Below, piece by piece: positions 1-7,989 of a stretch of 40,078 nucleotides of DNA (positions are counted from its first letter, which is position 1; each line of letters begins with the position of its first letter). The notes below the pieces were generated by a model that searched no databases, was not told the DNA's origin, and saw nothing but the letters and a program-made list of their open reading frames with translations. Source of the stretch: an uncultured Lachnospiraceae bacterium (GTDB taxonomy: Bacteria; Bacillota; Clostridia; Lachnospirales; Lachnospiraceae); NCBI GenBank assembly GCA_910578795.1, contig CAJTSD010000034.1, positions 1 to 40,078 of the forward strand, read 5' to 3'. Made by a program: the position numbers and the translations under genes.

Positions 1-408
1 TTGAATACGGACCTTGTGTGTGATGCAATCAACACAGCGATGAGAGAGTTATTCCTTCAGATTGTTTACGGACGTTCCCAGTCCGCGTTCTCTGAGGATG
101 GACTTGCAATCGGCGCAGGTCTTGAGGACTTAGGAAAAGGTCTTAGAAGTCAGGTTGGTACAATGTATGGTACGTTAAAGAAAGGACCTCGTTATCTTGA
201 GATGGCAGAGGGTTATGTTACAGGCATTGCGCTTGATGCAGACGATAAGATTATCGGATATAAGTTTGTAAGTCTTGGCAAGATGACTGACTTTATTAAG
301 AAGGGCGACGACCCGAATACAGCATGGGAGAAGGCATCAGGTCAGTACGGCCGTGTGCAGGATGCCGTAAAGATTATTGACCCAAGAACAGATAAGGAGG
401 TAAAATAA
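1..408 (+). CDS. NifU-like iron-sulfur scaffold family protein, 5' end outside window
   Basis: The reading frame is open from the first base, so the true start lies upstream and only the C-terminal 135 or so residues are seen. It ends 2 bases before the GGGtGRT gene, with a ribosome binding site (aaggagg) inside its 3' end, so the two are co-transcribed. In clostridial genomes the gene directly before GGGtGRT is usually annotated as an iron-sulfur cluster assembly scaffold (NifU-like) protein, and the visible sequence (GLxxLGxGLRxQVGTMYGTLKKGPRY) fits my memory of that partner. The cysteine ligands expected of NifU are not in the visible part, so the function rests on context and family memory. 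Confidence 0.6.
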   Translation: MNTDLVCDAINTAMRELFLQIVYGRSQSAFSEDGLAIGAGLEDLGKGLRSQVGTMYGTLKKGPRYLEMAEGYVTGIALDADDKIIGYKFVSLGKMTDFIKKGDDPNTAWEKASGQYGRVQDAVKIIDPRTDKEVK

Positions 409-410
409 TT

Positions 411-1427
411 ATGGCATTATTCGAATCCTATGAAAGAAGAATCAATAAAATCAACGAAGTATTAAACAGCTATGGAATTTCTTCCATTGAAGAGGCTGAG
501 AAGATTACAAAGGACGCAGGTCTTGACGTATATGACCAGGTAAAGAAAATCCAGCCAATCTGCTTTGAGAACGCTTGCTGGGCATACACGGTAGGCGCTG
601 CAATCGCAATCAAGAAAGGCTGCAGAAGAGCGGCTGATGCAGCGGCAGCAATCGGCGAAGGCTTACAGGCATTCTGTGTACCCGGTTCCGTAGCGGACAA
701 CCGTAAGGTTGGTCTTGGACACGGTAACTTAGGAAAGATGCTCCTTGAGGAAGAGACAGAGTGTTTCTGCTTTTTGGCAGGTCATGAGTCTTTTGCAGCG
801 GCAGAGGGTGCAATCGGTATCGCAGAGAAGGCAAACAAGGTTCGTCAGAAACCGCTGCGCGTTATTTTGAACGGTCTTGGCAAAGACGCGGCAGAGATTA
901 TCGCACGTATCAACGGCTTTACCTTTGTTGAGACAGAGTATGACCCGTATACCAATACGGTTAAGGAAGTGTTCAGAAAGTCTTATTCTGACCCGAACGG
1001 ACCGCGCGGCAAGGTAAACTGCTACGGCGCAAACGACGTTCAGGAAGGCGTTGCAATCATGTGGAAAGAGGGCGTTGACGTATCCATCACGGGTAACTCA
1101 ACAAACCCGACAAGATTCCAGCATCCGGTTGCAGGTACATACAAGAAAGAGTGCACGGAGAAGGGCAAGAAGTATTTCTCAGTAGCGTCAGGCGGCGGTA
1201 CGGGACGTACGCTTCATCCGGACAACATGGCTGCAGGACCGGCATCTTACGGTATGACGGATACTTTGGGACGTATGCATTCTGACGCACAGTTTGCAGG
1301 TTCTTCTTCCGTTCCGGCGCATGTGGAAATGATGGGCTTAATCGGCATGGGCAACAACCCGATGGTTGGCGCTACGGTTGCAGTTGCGGTTGCGATTCAG
1401 GAAGCGGCGGATGCAAACCGGTTTTAG
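411..1427 (+). CDS. GGGtGRT family protein
   Basis: A 338-residue protein carrying the family's name-giving motif GGGTGRT at about residues 261-267 (VASGGGTGRTLHP). The family is widespread in anaerobic Clostridia and Fusobacteria and has no established biochemical role that I know. The protein is rich in glycine and alanine, with further conserved-looking stretches GHGNLGKML (about 102-110) and YGANDVQEGVAIMWKEG. It is soluble, with no signal peptide. The start is set by the aaggagg site about 8 bases upstream. It forms an operon with the upstream NifU-like gene and is followed by a clear terminator. Pairing with an Fe-S scaffold suggests a link with metal-cluster metabolism, but that is inference. 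Confidence 0.85.
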   Translation: MALFESYERRINKINEVLNSYGISSIEEAEKITKDAGLDVYDQVKKIQPICFENACWAYTVGAAIAIKKGCRRAADAAAAIGEGLQAFCVPGSVADNRKVGLGHGNLGKMLLEEETECFCFLAGHESFAAAEGAIGIAEKANKVRQKPLRVILNGLGKDAAEIIARINGFTFVETEYDPYTNTVKEVFRKSYSDPNGPRGKVNCYGANDVQEGVAIMWKEGVDVSITGNSTNPTRFQHPVAGTYKKECTEKGKKYFSVASGGGTGRTLHPDNMAAGPASYGMTDTLGRMHSDAQFAGSSSVPAHVEMMGLIGMGNNPMVGATVAVAVAIQEAADANRF

Positions 1428-1467
1428 GAAACGGTTGGGAAGTTGTAAAATATAATATAATGTTTAT

Positions 1468-1508
1468 AAAAAGTGTCGTAGATTGTACTGTTTGCGGCAC
1501 TTTTTTTA
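1468..1508 (+). terminator. Rho-independent terminator after the GGGtGRT gene
   Basis: AAAAAGTGTCG at 1468-1478 can pair with GCGGCACTTTTT ending near 1505, allowing a wobble pair. The right arm runs into an uninterrupted T tract (1501-1507). It lies 40 bases after the stop codon. Confidence 0.8.
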
Positions 1509-1538
1509 TTGGAATCTGCCAATCTTTAAAGAAACGAA

Positions 1539-1567
1539 TTGACATTTATCCATATTGATGATAGACT
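1539..1567 (+). promoter_or_regulatory. Sigma-A type promoter of the lipoprotein gene
   Basis: TTGACA at 1539-1544, a 17-base spacer, then TAGACT at 1562-1567. It lies between the preceding terminator and the lipoprotein start at 1621, leaving a leader of about 45 bases. Confidence 0.6.
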
Positions 1568-1620
1568 TACACATTGTTAGAGAGCTAAACACATATTTAT
1601 GTATGAGGAGAGAAAATGAT

Positions 1621-2259
1621 ATGAAAAAGAAAATAGTAAATGTATTATTAACGGCAGCAGTTATTACATCAATGATGTTTTCTGTTACGGCCTGCGGTTC
1701 AAAGACTGATGATGCCCAGAATACAGGGGCAAGCATGGGTGGTGCTGGCGCAGTGGATCAGAAAGCGGCAGACGCGGATGCAGAAAAGACAGATAAGATA
1801 GATGCTATAGACATAGATGGAACGGATACTGCAGATGAGGATACGGACGAAACAGATGTAGATACAGATGAAACAGATATTGCAGATGAGGATACTACGG
1901 AGGAAGGAACAGATTCAGGTGATGTGGTGGTTGCTGCAGAGGCATCAGCGTCACTTGAGGAGTGGACAAAATCCGATGAGTGTGCACAGTTCACAGAGAT
2001 GATGAATGCGGGATTAGAGGGAATGGAAATTTCCTTTGAGGTTGAAGGCGATACCATTTTCATGATTTTTACAATGACAGATGCAGTTGATGTAGCTGAT
2101 GATGCGGAAGAGGCAATGAGTGAGTACTTTACAAGCAATTCTGATATTTTTGAGGCGATCCGTGACCAGCTGATTTCAGAAACAGGAAATCAAAATACTG
2201 TTTTAAAGCTTGTATATAGAAATTCGGATGATTCAGAGATATTTAGCATGGAGTTCTAA
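1621..2259 (+). CDS. Putative membrane-anchored lipoprotein with acidic linker
   Basis: The 212-residue product begins with a lipoprotein signal peptide: MKKK, a hydrophobic core, then the lipobox SVTAC with the acylated cysteine near residue 24. Residues about 45-105 form a low-complexity linker of Asp, Thr and Glu (for example DTDETDVDTDETDIADEDT). The C-terminal 100 residues look folded (SLEEWTKSDECAQFTEMMNAG, then alternating strands and a helix). I do not recognise the domain. The start at 1621 is chosen because gaggagag sits 8 bases upstream and the signal peptide begins there; an in-frame ATG at 1555 has neither. It is a single-gene unit between its own promoter and terminator. Confidence 0.75.
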   Translation: MKKKIVNVLLTAAVITSMMFSVTACGSKTDDAQNTGASMGGAGAVDQKAADADAEKTDKIDAIDIDGTDTADEDTDETDVDTDETDIADEDTTEEGTDSGDVVVAAEASASLEEWTKSDECAQFTEMMNAGLEGMEISFEVEGDTIFMIFTMTDAVDVADDAEEAMSEYFTSNSDIFEAIRDQLISETGNQNTVLKLVYRNSDDSEIFSMEF

Positions 2260-2296
2260 TACAAAGCGTTGAGAAATTAAAATATAAGCATATGTT

Positions 2297-2330
2297 TAAA
2301 AGGCGACAGGCAAATCTGTTGCCTTTTCTT
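2297..2330 (+). terminator. Terminator after the lipoprotein gene
   Basis: AAAAGGCGACAG at 2298-2309 pairs with CTGTTGCCTTTT (2316-2327) across a short loop, with one wobble pair, followed by CTT. It sits 40 bases after the stop codon. Confidence 0.75.
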
Positions 2331-2344
2331 AGAGGGAGAAGGAC

Positions 2345-3133
2345 TTGAAGCAGCAAAAGATGGTGGTGAATCTTTTACGGTTATTTTTATTTTTGTCAGG
2401 TATGGCAGGCTTTATGGGATTTGTTATGCCATTGGTGAAAAGAAGAATTTTAAATATCGGAAATGCTGCAGGTTTGGCAGTCTGTACTGTGTTGATGCTC
2501 TATGCATTGTTTATGCCGTCTTTTAATAGAGTACTTGGGAACTGGTGGCACAATAGGGTAGGAAAGGTTATTCTGAGCATTATTGGATTGGGAATCGCGG
2601 CTGGGACGGTATTGGTAATTGTTATTTCCGTATGTATTATCAGGGCGGTATATGTAAAGCCTGCACAGAACGCAACGGCAGTTGTGCTTGGCTGCAGAGT
2701 GTATGGAGAACGCCCGAGTTTGGTTCTGACGCAGCGGATGGATGCCGCGATTTTGTATTTGAATGAAAATCCGGATGCTGTTTGTGTTGCTTCAGGAGGA
2801 CAGGGACAGGACGAGGATATTTCGGAGGCGGAATGTATTTTCCGTTATCTTGTTGAAAATGGAATTGCTCCGAAACGCGTTTATATTGAAGACCAATCCA
2901 CGTCTACACGGGAAAACCTTGCATTTTCTTATCAGATTATTCAGGAGAACAATTTGTCTGAGGAAATTGCGATTGTAACAAACGAGTTTCATGAATACCG
3001 GGCTGGAATCATTGCAGACAGACTTGGCTTTTCTTATGGCGCCGTTCCTGCAAAAACGGCGCGGTGGCTTTTACCGACCTACTATGCGAGAGAGCTGTTT
3101 GGCGTACTATATGAATGGTTCAAAATTGCTTGA
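2345..3133 (+). CDS. YdcF/SanA family (DUF218) membrane protein
   Basis: 262 residues. The N-terminal 100 residues hold three or four hydrophobic segments (about 9-28, 37-57, 75-100). The rest is a DUF218 domain: VVLGCRVYGERPS near 112, SGGQGQDEDISEA near 148, and EDQSTSTRENLAFS followed by VTNEFHEYRA. The family (ElyC, SanA, YdcF) is linked with cell-envelope homeostasis, but the reaction is not firmly known. The start is TTG at 2345, supported by agggagaagg just upstream; the in-frame ATG at 2360 has no comparable site. The stop codon overlaps the -35 box of the next gene's promoter. Confidence 0.85.
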   Translation: MKQQKMVVNLLRLFLFLSGMAGFMGFVMPLVKRRILNIGNAAGLAVCTVLMLYALFMPSFNRVLGNWWHNRVGKVILSIIGLGIAAGTVLVIVISVCIIRAVYVKPAQNATAVVLGCRVYGERPSLVLTQRMDAAILYLNENPDAVCVASGGQGQDEDISEAECIFRYLVENGIAPKRVYIEDQSTSTRENLAFSYQIIQENNLSEEIAIVTNEFHEYRAGIIADRLGFSYGAVPAKTARWLLPTYYARELFGVLYEWFKIA

Positions 3134-3158
3134 CATTTAATGGAATTGGAATTATAAT
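3130..3158 (+). promoter_or_regulatory. Consensus sigma-A promoter
   Basis: TTGACA at 3130-3135, exactly 17 bases, then TATAAT at 3153-3158. Both hexamers match consensus. The -35 box overlaps the TGA stop of the YdcF-like gene. It drives the gene starting at 3215. Confidence 0.85.
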
Positions 3159-3214
3159 CAATGGCGTGAATAACACAACAAATGCTTAATTTCAAGTGAG
3201 AGAGGAGAAATACA

Positions 3215-3595
3215 ATGAAGCTGGCACAGAGTAAAAAGGAGCAGTGGGAGAAAACCCTGAAGGAGCTTGAGCTGATGGGTGCGGATGATGTGATTGAGGA
3301 GCATACACAGGGCGATTTGTGGACTTTTATGTCGCAGACTAGAGGAAATTATTTCTTTACAAAAGAGAAATTTATCTTTGCAGGCGGTTTCGGTTTGGAC
3401 AATTTTTCCGTAGCCTATGGCGATATATCAGGGTTAAAAACCTGCAATGTAGGAGGTCTTATTCCGATTATACCGACAGGTATTAAAGTTTCGTTTATGG
3501 ACAGTAAGGGGAAATTGGTGACAAAGAAATGCTCTGTTATGAAGCGTAAAGAGTGGGTTGCTTATCTTGTGGAAAGAGGCGCAAAAGAAGGCTGA
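3215..3595 (+). CDS. Small GRAM/PH-like domain protein
   Basis: 126 residues with no signal peptide or membrane segment. After an N-terminal helix (QSKKEQWEKTLKELELMG) the sequence has the strand pattern of a GRAM or bacterial PH-like domain: GNYFFTKEKFIFAGG, then a gap and VAYGDISGLKTCNVGG, then GIKVSFMDSKGKLVTKKCSV, ending in a short helix (KEWVAYLVER). These domains usually bind other proteins or lipids; no specific partner is visible. The start has a good site, gagaggagaa, 6 bases upstream, and the gene has its own consensus promoter. Confidence 0.65.
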   Translation: MKLAQSKKEQWEKTLKELELMGADDVIEEHTQGDLWTFMSQTRGNYFFTKEKFIFAGGFGLDNFSVAYGDISGLKTCNVGGLIPIIPTGIKVSFMDSKGKLVTKKCSVMKRKEWVAYLVERGAKEG

Positions 3596-3617
3596 TGATA
3601 TTATATTGAAATACATA

Positions 3618-3671
3618 TTGACAGACACGGTCTAATGTATTAAACTAAAAGTAGGTTTAATGCATTAGACC
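3618..3671 (+). promoter_or_regulatory. Promoter of the blaI-blaR1 pair with double operator-like palindrome
   Basis: TTGACA at 3618-3623, a 17-base spacer and TAAACT at 3641-3646 form the promoter. A palindrome overlaps it: the left arm at 3629-3645 (GGTCTAATGTATTAAAC) and the right arm at 3654-3671 are reverse complements with one mismatch in 17. Each arm is itself an imperfect dyad, so this could be two adjacent dimer sites. BlaI/MecI repressors typically bind their own promoters at such dyads, so autoregulation by the downstream BlaI-type protein is likely. The T run after the right arm means it could also end transcription from upstream. Confidence 0.65.
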
Positions 3672-3760
3672 TTTTTGCATATAAGGCAGTACCACGGTGA
3701 TGTAAAAAGTGCGGAAAAAGGGCTAGCCAAAATTTGCAGACTTTTGAAGGGGGAGTTTTT

Positions 3761-4126
3761 ATGGATACACCAAAGATTTTTGAGAGTGAATACCGCTTTT
3801 GTGAGATTTTGTGGGAGAACGAACCTGTGTCAAGCAGTGAACTTGTGCGGTTGTGCAATGAACAGCTGGAATGGAAAAAATCAACCACTTACACAGTAAT
3901 CAGGCGGCTTTCGGAGCGGGGGGTATTGCAGTCGGAAAATGCAATTGTGACATCGCTTGTATCGAAGGAGGACGTCCTTGCGGCGGAGAGTGCGGAGCTG
4001 GTGGAGAAAAACTTTTCCGGTTCCCTTCCAAGCTTTATTGCAGCGTTTACAAGGAAAAAACCGCTCACAGAACAGGAAATTGATGAAATACACAAAATTA
4101 TCGATTCTTATAGGAGGGGGAGATAA
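3761..4126 (+). CDS. blaI: BlaI/MecI/CopY family transcriptional repressor
   Basis: 121 residues, the usual size for the family. The N-terminal winged helix is clear: ESEYRFCEILWENEPVSSSELVRLCNE, then KKSTTYTVIRRLSERGVLQ, the recognition region typical of BlaI. The C-terminal third (LPSFIAAFTRKKPLTEQEIDEIHKIID) is the dimerisation part, where the partner protease cleaves in well-studied members. The start at 3761 follows gaaggggga by 5 bases. The stop is 3 bases before the BlaR1-like gene, so the two form an operon. Whether beta-lactams are the signal is not shown. Confidence 0.9.
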   Translation: MDTPKIFESEYRFCEILWENEPVSSSELVRLCNEQLEWKKSTTYTVIRRLSERGVLQSENAIVTSLVSKEDVLAAESAELVEKNFSGSLPSFIAAFTRKKPLTEQEIDEIHKIIDSYRRGR

Positions 4127-4129
4127 AAG

Positions 4130-6028
4130 ATGATTAGAGGGATGTTTTTGGATGTTTTGAATCAGGGCATTGCGGCGGGGTATCTGATTGTGGCAGTGAT
4201 TTTGGCACGGATTTTATTAAAAAAAGCGCCTAAAAGCGTGTCCTGCTTTCTTTGGCTGCTTGTGGGACTTCGCCTTGTGATGCCGTTTTCGTTTGTGTCG
4301 TCATTCAGTCTGATTCCAAGTGGTGCGGAAGTTCGCGGTAATCTAACGAAAATCATGGAACAGAATGCGGCAGGTCATAAAGAGCTCGTTCCATCAGATA
4401 TGATGCCCTCCGGAAATACGGACTACATTGACGAGGAATTGATACGGGCGATCGGAAATAATGACAACAGTCCGGAGAGCGTTAACAGACCGTATGTGTT
4501 CTTTTCGATCGCCGCCGGAATATGGCTTTTGGGAATGGGCGTAATGTTTCTGTATTTGCTGATAAGCTGGTTTCGGATTGCAAGAAAGGTGCGTTTGGCG
4601 GTTCCGGAAGAATTGTATGGGATAAAGTATTATCGGAGTGAAGCGATTGATTCGCCGTTTTTGTTCGGATTGTTCCGGGCACGGATTTATGTGCCTTATG
4701 GTGTGGAGGCGGAGGATTTGGGGTATGTATTAAAACATGAAACCATTCACAGACAGAGAAAGGATTATTTGGCAAAGCCAATCGGATATCTGCTTTTGAC
4801 GGTTTATTGGTTTCATCCGCTTGTATGGGCGGCATACTTTTTGTTGTGCAAAGATATTGAACTTGCCTGCGATGAACGCGTAATCAGGGAACTTGGGGGA
4901 GAGCACAAAAAAGAATATGCGCTTGCGCTGTTGTCCTGTTCAGTCAATCACGGAACAATCGCTGCGTGTCCGGTAGCGTTTGGGGAAACCGGTGTGAAAG
5001 GACGTGTCAAAAATGTACTTAGCTATAAAAAGCCGACGTTTTGGGTCGTTGCTGCGGCAGCCATGGTCATTGCAATCGTTGCAGTCTGCTTTATGACGCA
5101 GAAGGTTGAAGCTGGTGTTGCGCAATCCGGTAACGGATCAAAAACGGTTCTTCTGACCAACGAAGCAGGCAATTCGAATGCGAATACGCAGACCGTGCAA
5201 AATGTAGTACAAAATGCGACGCGGAATCTAGGGGGAATTGAAAATATACAGATTACGGATGCAGACGAGCGGAATGAGGATGCTACGCATCATTATTATC
5301 AACCACCGGAGTATTTTGAAGGTGTGGTACAGTGGGCGAAAGCGTTTTGCAATCGTGACGGAAAGACGTTGCTGGAACTTACGGACGAGAATGGAGCATT
5401 GCGGGAGGCGCTGTCAGATTCATTGAATCTTTCTTGGGGGGGAGACGACAATAATGAACCATACGCGTCGTTTGGCTGGTCAAGCCCCTGGCCCCTGGGC
5501 GGTGGGGACGAACTGGGGAACTGCTGGATTCTCTCGGCTTCTGACAAAGAGGCAGTCATTTTATATTATGCCTGGGTATCCGATCCGCATATTACGGTGT
5601 GGCGTGAGGAATTGTCCTATACAATGGAGGACGGAGCGTTCAAAGTGACCTCAGAGCATATACAGTTTTTGGACGGAATTTGTGTGGCGGAGGATTTTTA
5701 CAAAGCATATCCTGATGGCATGATAGACGGGTCAATGATGGACTATTACGCATATAACCAATGCGGCGAATCGTTGAATGACAATGCCAAAAATCCGGAT
5801 ATGGCGCAACACGCGTATGCGGGACTGGATGCGCCCGATACTGCAGCAATCAAACTGTTGAATATTTTAAACAACGAAAATAAGGTAAGGACAGATGTGG
5901 AGTATCTCAATGAGGAACAGACACAGGCAGTCGTGACGTTTACGTTTATGGAAAATGCAAGCACGGCGAAAGTACGCATGATTAAACCGTATGGGGAGAA
6001 CAGTATTTGGCTGCCGCAGACCTATTAA
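4130..6028 (+). CDS. blaR1: BlaR1-like M56 family membrane metallopeptidase and sensor
   Basis: 632 residues. N-terminal membrane segments lie at about 8-28, 38-57 and 122-145, with another pair after the protease site. The zinc motif HETIH is at residues 203-207, with the distal ELACDE near 244-249, as in M56 peptidases. A last membrane segment at about 301-319 is followed by an external domain of some 310 residues. That domain does not show a recognisable penicillin-binding serine site, so this is probably one of the many clostridial M56 sensors with an unknown ligand rather than a true beta-lactam receptor. It should cleave the BlaI-type repressor encoded just upstream. The start has the site aggaggggg 9 bases upstream. 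Confidence 0.85.
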   Translation: MIRGMFLDVLNQGIAAGYLIVAVILARILLKKAPKSVSCFLWLLVGLRLVMPFSFVSSFSLIPSGAEVRGNLTKIMEQNAAGHKELVPSDMMPSGNTDYIDEELIRAIGNNDNSPESVNRPYVFFSIAAGIWLLGMGVMFLYLLISWFRIARKVRLAVPEELYGIKYYRSEAIDSPFLFGLFRARIYVPYGVEAEDLGYVLKHETIHRQRKDYLAKPIGYLLLTVYWFHPLVWAAYFLLCKDIELACDERVIRELGGEHKKEYALALLSCSVNHGTIAACPVAFGETGVKGRVKNVLSYKKPTFWVVAAAAMVIAIVAVCFMTQKVEAGVAQSGNGSKTVLLTNEAGNSNANTQTVQNVVQNATRNLGGIENIQITDADERNEDATHHYYQPPEYFEGVVQWAKAFCNRDGKTLLELTDENGALREALSDSLNLSWGGDDNNEPYASFGWSSPWPLGGGDELGNCWILSASDKEAVILYYAWVSDPHITVWREELSYTMEDGAFKVTSEHIQFLDGICVAEDFYKAYPDGMIDGSMMDYYAYNQCGESLNDNAKNPDMAQHAYAGLDAPDTAAIKLLNILNNENKVRTDVEYLNEEQTQAVVTFTFMENASTAKVRMIKPYGENSIWLPQTY

Positions 6029-6062
6029 ATCAGAATTCGGAAATGGATAATCAAAAAAATTG

Positions 6063-6098
6063 CAAGTGTCAAGAAAAAATACTTGACACTTGTTTTTT
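6063..6098 (+). terminator. Terminator after blaR1
   Basis: CAAGTGTCAAG (6063-6073), an 8-base loop, CTTGACACTTG (6082-6092), then six T. The 11-bp stem is perfect. The right arm also contains the -35 box of the following promoter. Confidence 0.85.
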
Positions 6099-6111
6099 GG
6101 TGTAGTATGAT
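6083..6111 (+). promoter_or_regulatory. Promoter of the ylxM-ffh cluster, nested in a terminator
   Basis: TTGACA at 6083-6088, a 17-base spacer and TATGAT at 6106-6111. The -35 box lies inside the right arm of the upstream terminator. The expected transcription start near 6118 excludes the in-frame ATG at 6123 as the normal ylxM start. Confidence 0.8.
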
Positions 6112-6182
6112 AACAAAGTCGCATGGTACAGAAAACGGAGAAAATCCTATATACCTGCCATAGCGGACAGATGGGAGTTGAC

Positions 6183-6521
6183 GTGAAAACTGTGGAGCAT
6201 ATCAATTTGGAAAAACTTGAATATAAAGGAATGCTTTACGATTTTTATGGAGAACTGCTGACACAGCATCAGAAAGGAATTTATGAGGATGCCGTGTTTA
6301 ACGATTTGTCGCTTGGCGAGATTGCGGATGAGCAGGGAATCAGCAGACAGGGTGTGCATGATTTAATCAAGCGGTGTGATAAGATATTAAACGAATATGA
6401 AAATAAGCTGCATTTGGTTGAAAAATTTGCAAGGATTAAGTGCAATATACAGCAAATCAATGAGCTGACGAATGATGAGCAGATTAAACAATTATCCAAT
6501 AAGATTATGGAGGAGCTTTAA
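6183..6521 (+). CDS. ylxM: YlxM-type putative DNA-binding protein, SRP-associated
   Basis: 112 residues from the GTG at 6183. It has the typical YlxM order: LYDFYGELLTQHQKGIYEDAV near the N-terminus, then a sigma-70 region 4-like helix-turn-helix (LSLGEIADEQGISRQGVHDLIKR), then a helical tail. YlxM is nearly always next to ffh and is thought to influence the signal recognition particle; its exact role is uncertain. The GTG is preceded by gggag at 5 bases; ATG at 6171 is a possible alternative and the ATG at 6123 is too close to the transcription start. It ends 3 bases before ffh. Confidence 0.85.
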   Translation: MKTVEHINLEKLEYKGMLYDFYGELLTQHQKGIYEDAVFNDLSLGEIADEQGISRQGVHDLIKRCDKILNEYENKLHLVEKFARIKCNIQQINELTNDEQIKQLSNKIMEEL

Positions 6522-6524
6522 TAT

Positions 6525-7880
6525 ATGGCATTTGAAAGCTTAACAGATAAACTGCAGAATGTTTTCAAGAATTTAAGGAGCAAGGGACGGCTTACGGAGG
6601 CGGATGTCAAGGCGGCACTTAAGGAAGTTAAAATGGCTCTGTTGGAGGCGGACGTCAATTTTAAGGTTGTCAAGCAGTTTGTGAAAGCGGTTGAAGAGCG
6701 CGCAATTGGTACCGACGTAATGAACGGTTTAAATCCGGGACAGATGGTGATTAAAATCGTGAATGAGGAAATGGTTTCCTTAATGGGTTCGGAAACGACG
6801 GAACTTGAGCTGCAGCCGGGAAAGGCAACGACGATCATTATGATGTGCGGTCTGCAGGGTGCAGGTAAAACGACTGCAGCGGCAAAAATAGCCGGAAAGC
6901 TCGTATTAAAAGGAAAGAAGCCATTGCTTGTGGCATGTGACATTTATCGTCCTGCGGCGATTGAACAGTTAAAAATCAATGCAGAAAAACAACAGGTAGA
7001 GTTCTTTTCGATGGGAGCAAACCATAAGCCGGTTGATATTGTAAAAGCGTCTTTAGAGCATGCATCGAAATGCAACAATAATATTGTAATTATAGATACC
7101 GCCGGACGTCTTCACATTGATGAGGAGATGATGGCGGAGCTTCAGGAAATTAAAGCAAATGTCGATGTGCATCAGACACTTTTGGTTGTGGATGCGATGA
7201 CAGGACAGGATGCCGTGAATGTCGCAAAGGAGTTTGACGAAAAAGTAGGCGTAACCGGTGTCATTTTGTCAAAAATGGACGGTGACACAAGGGGCGGCGC
7301 GGCGCTTTCCGTAAAGGCGGTGACCGGAAAGCCGATTATTTTTGTCAGCACAGGCGAAAAACTGACGGATATTGAGCAGTTTTATCCGGACCGGATGGCA
7401 AACCGAATCCTGGGAATGGGCGATGTGCTTACGCTGATAGACAAGGTTGCCGAGGCAAATCTTGATATGGATTCCGATAAGGAAAAGGAGATGGCTGCGC
7501 GCCTGAAAAAGGGAAAGTTTGACTTTGAGGATTACCTTGAAAGTATGAGTCAAATGAAAAAGCTTGGCGGATTGTCCAGTATTTTGGGTATGATGCCCGG
7601 TGTGGGAATTAAGGCAAGCGATATTGAGTCGGCAGTGGATGATAAACAGCTTGCGCGCATGGAGGCGATTGTACTTTCCATGACACCTGCCGAACGCAAG
7701 GATCCGAAGCTGTTAAATCCAAGTAGAAAGCACCGCATTGCGAAAGGTGCGGGTGTGGACATTGCAGTGGTAAATCGCTTTATCAAACAGTTTGAACAGT
7801 CTCAAAAGATGATGAAGCAGCTCCCGGGAATGATGGGAGGTTTTGGTGGTAAAAAAGGAAAATTGAAACTTCCTTTTTGA
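6525..7880 (+). CDS. ffh: Signal recognition particle protein Ffh
   Basis: 451 residues, full length. The N domain covers about 1-90. The GTPase G domain has the P-loop GLQGAGKTT at 109-117, DIYRPAA, the DTAGR motif, and SKMDGDTRGGA. The methionine-rich M domain (about 328-440) contains MKKLGGLSSILGMMPG and the RNA-binding region LNPSRKHRIAKGAG. Ffh binds 4.5S/SRP RNA and delivers nascent membrane proteins to FtsY. The start follows ggaggag in the end of ylxM, a tight pairing that suggests coupled translation. Confidence 0.97.
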   Translation: MAFESLTDKLQNVFKNLRSKGRLTEADVKAALKEVKMALLEADVNFKVVKQFVKAVEERAIGTDVMNGLNPGQMVIKIVNEEMVSLMGSETTELELQPGKATTIIMMCGLQGAGKTTAAAKIAGKLVLKGKKPLLVACDIYRPAAIEQLKINAEKQQVEFFSMGANHKPVDIVKASLEHASKCNNNIVIIDTAGRLHIDEEMMAELQEIKANVDVHQTLLVVDAMTGQDAVNVAKEFDEKVGVTGVILSKMDGDTRGGAALSVKAVTGKPIIFVSTGEKLTDIEQFYPDRMANRILGMGDVLTLIDKVAEANLDMDSDKEKEMAARLKKGKFDFEDYLESMSQMKKLGGLSSILGMMPGVGIKASDIESAVDDKQLARMEAIVLSMTPAERKDPKLLNPSRKHRIAKGAGVDIAVVNRFIKQFEQSQKMMKQLPGMMGGFGGKKGKLKLPF

Positions 7881-7886
7881 TGCACA

Positions 7887-7956
7887 CGAACGCAAAAGGA
7901 AATTAGCTGCTAAAGCAGCAGGCGTTCGGCGCAGCGAACAGGCATAAGCCTGTTCG
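7887..7956 (+). promoter_or_regulatory. Structured leader upstream of rpsP
   Basis: CGAACGC (7887-7893) pairs with GCGTTCG (7922-7928), enclosing the hairpin GCTGCT-AA-AGCAGC (7906-7919). A second perfect 9-bp hairpin with a 4-base loop follows (CGAACAGGC 7935-7943 with GCCTGTTCG 7948-7956). GTTCG of the first stem could also pair with CGAAC of the second, so alternative folds are possible. No T tract follows. This may be an mRNA leader or processing site between ffh and rpsP. Confidence 0.45.
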
Positions 7957-7989
7957 GGTATAAAAATAAAATTGATGAGGTGAAAAGAC

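Noticed and set aside
1758..2138. Minus-strand open frame rich in Ser and Val opposite the lipoprotein linker
   Set aside because: It is the complement of the Asp/Thr/Glu low-complexity linker and has no start signal.
6123..6182. ATG at 6123 as the ylxM start
   Set aside because: It lies about 5 bases after the expected transcription start and would add residues not found in YlxM; GTG at 6183 has a binding site.
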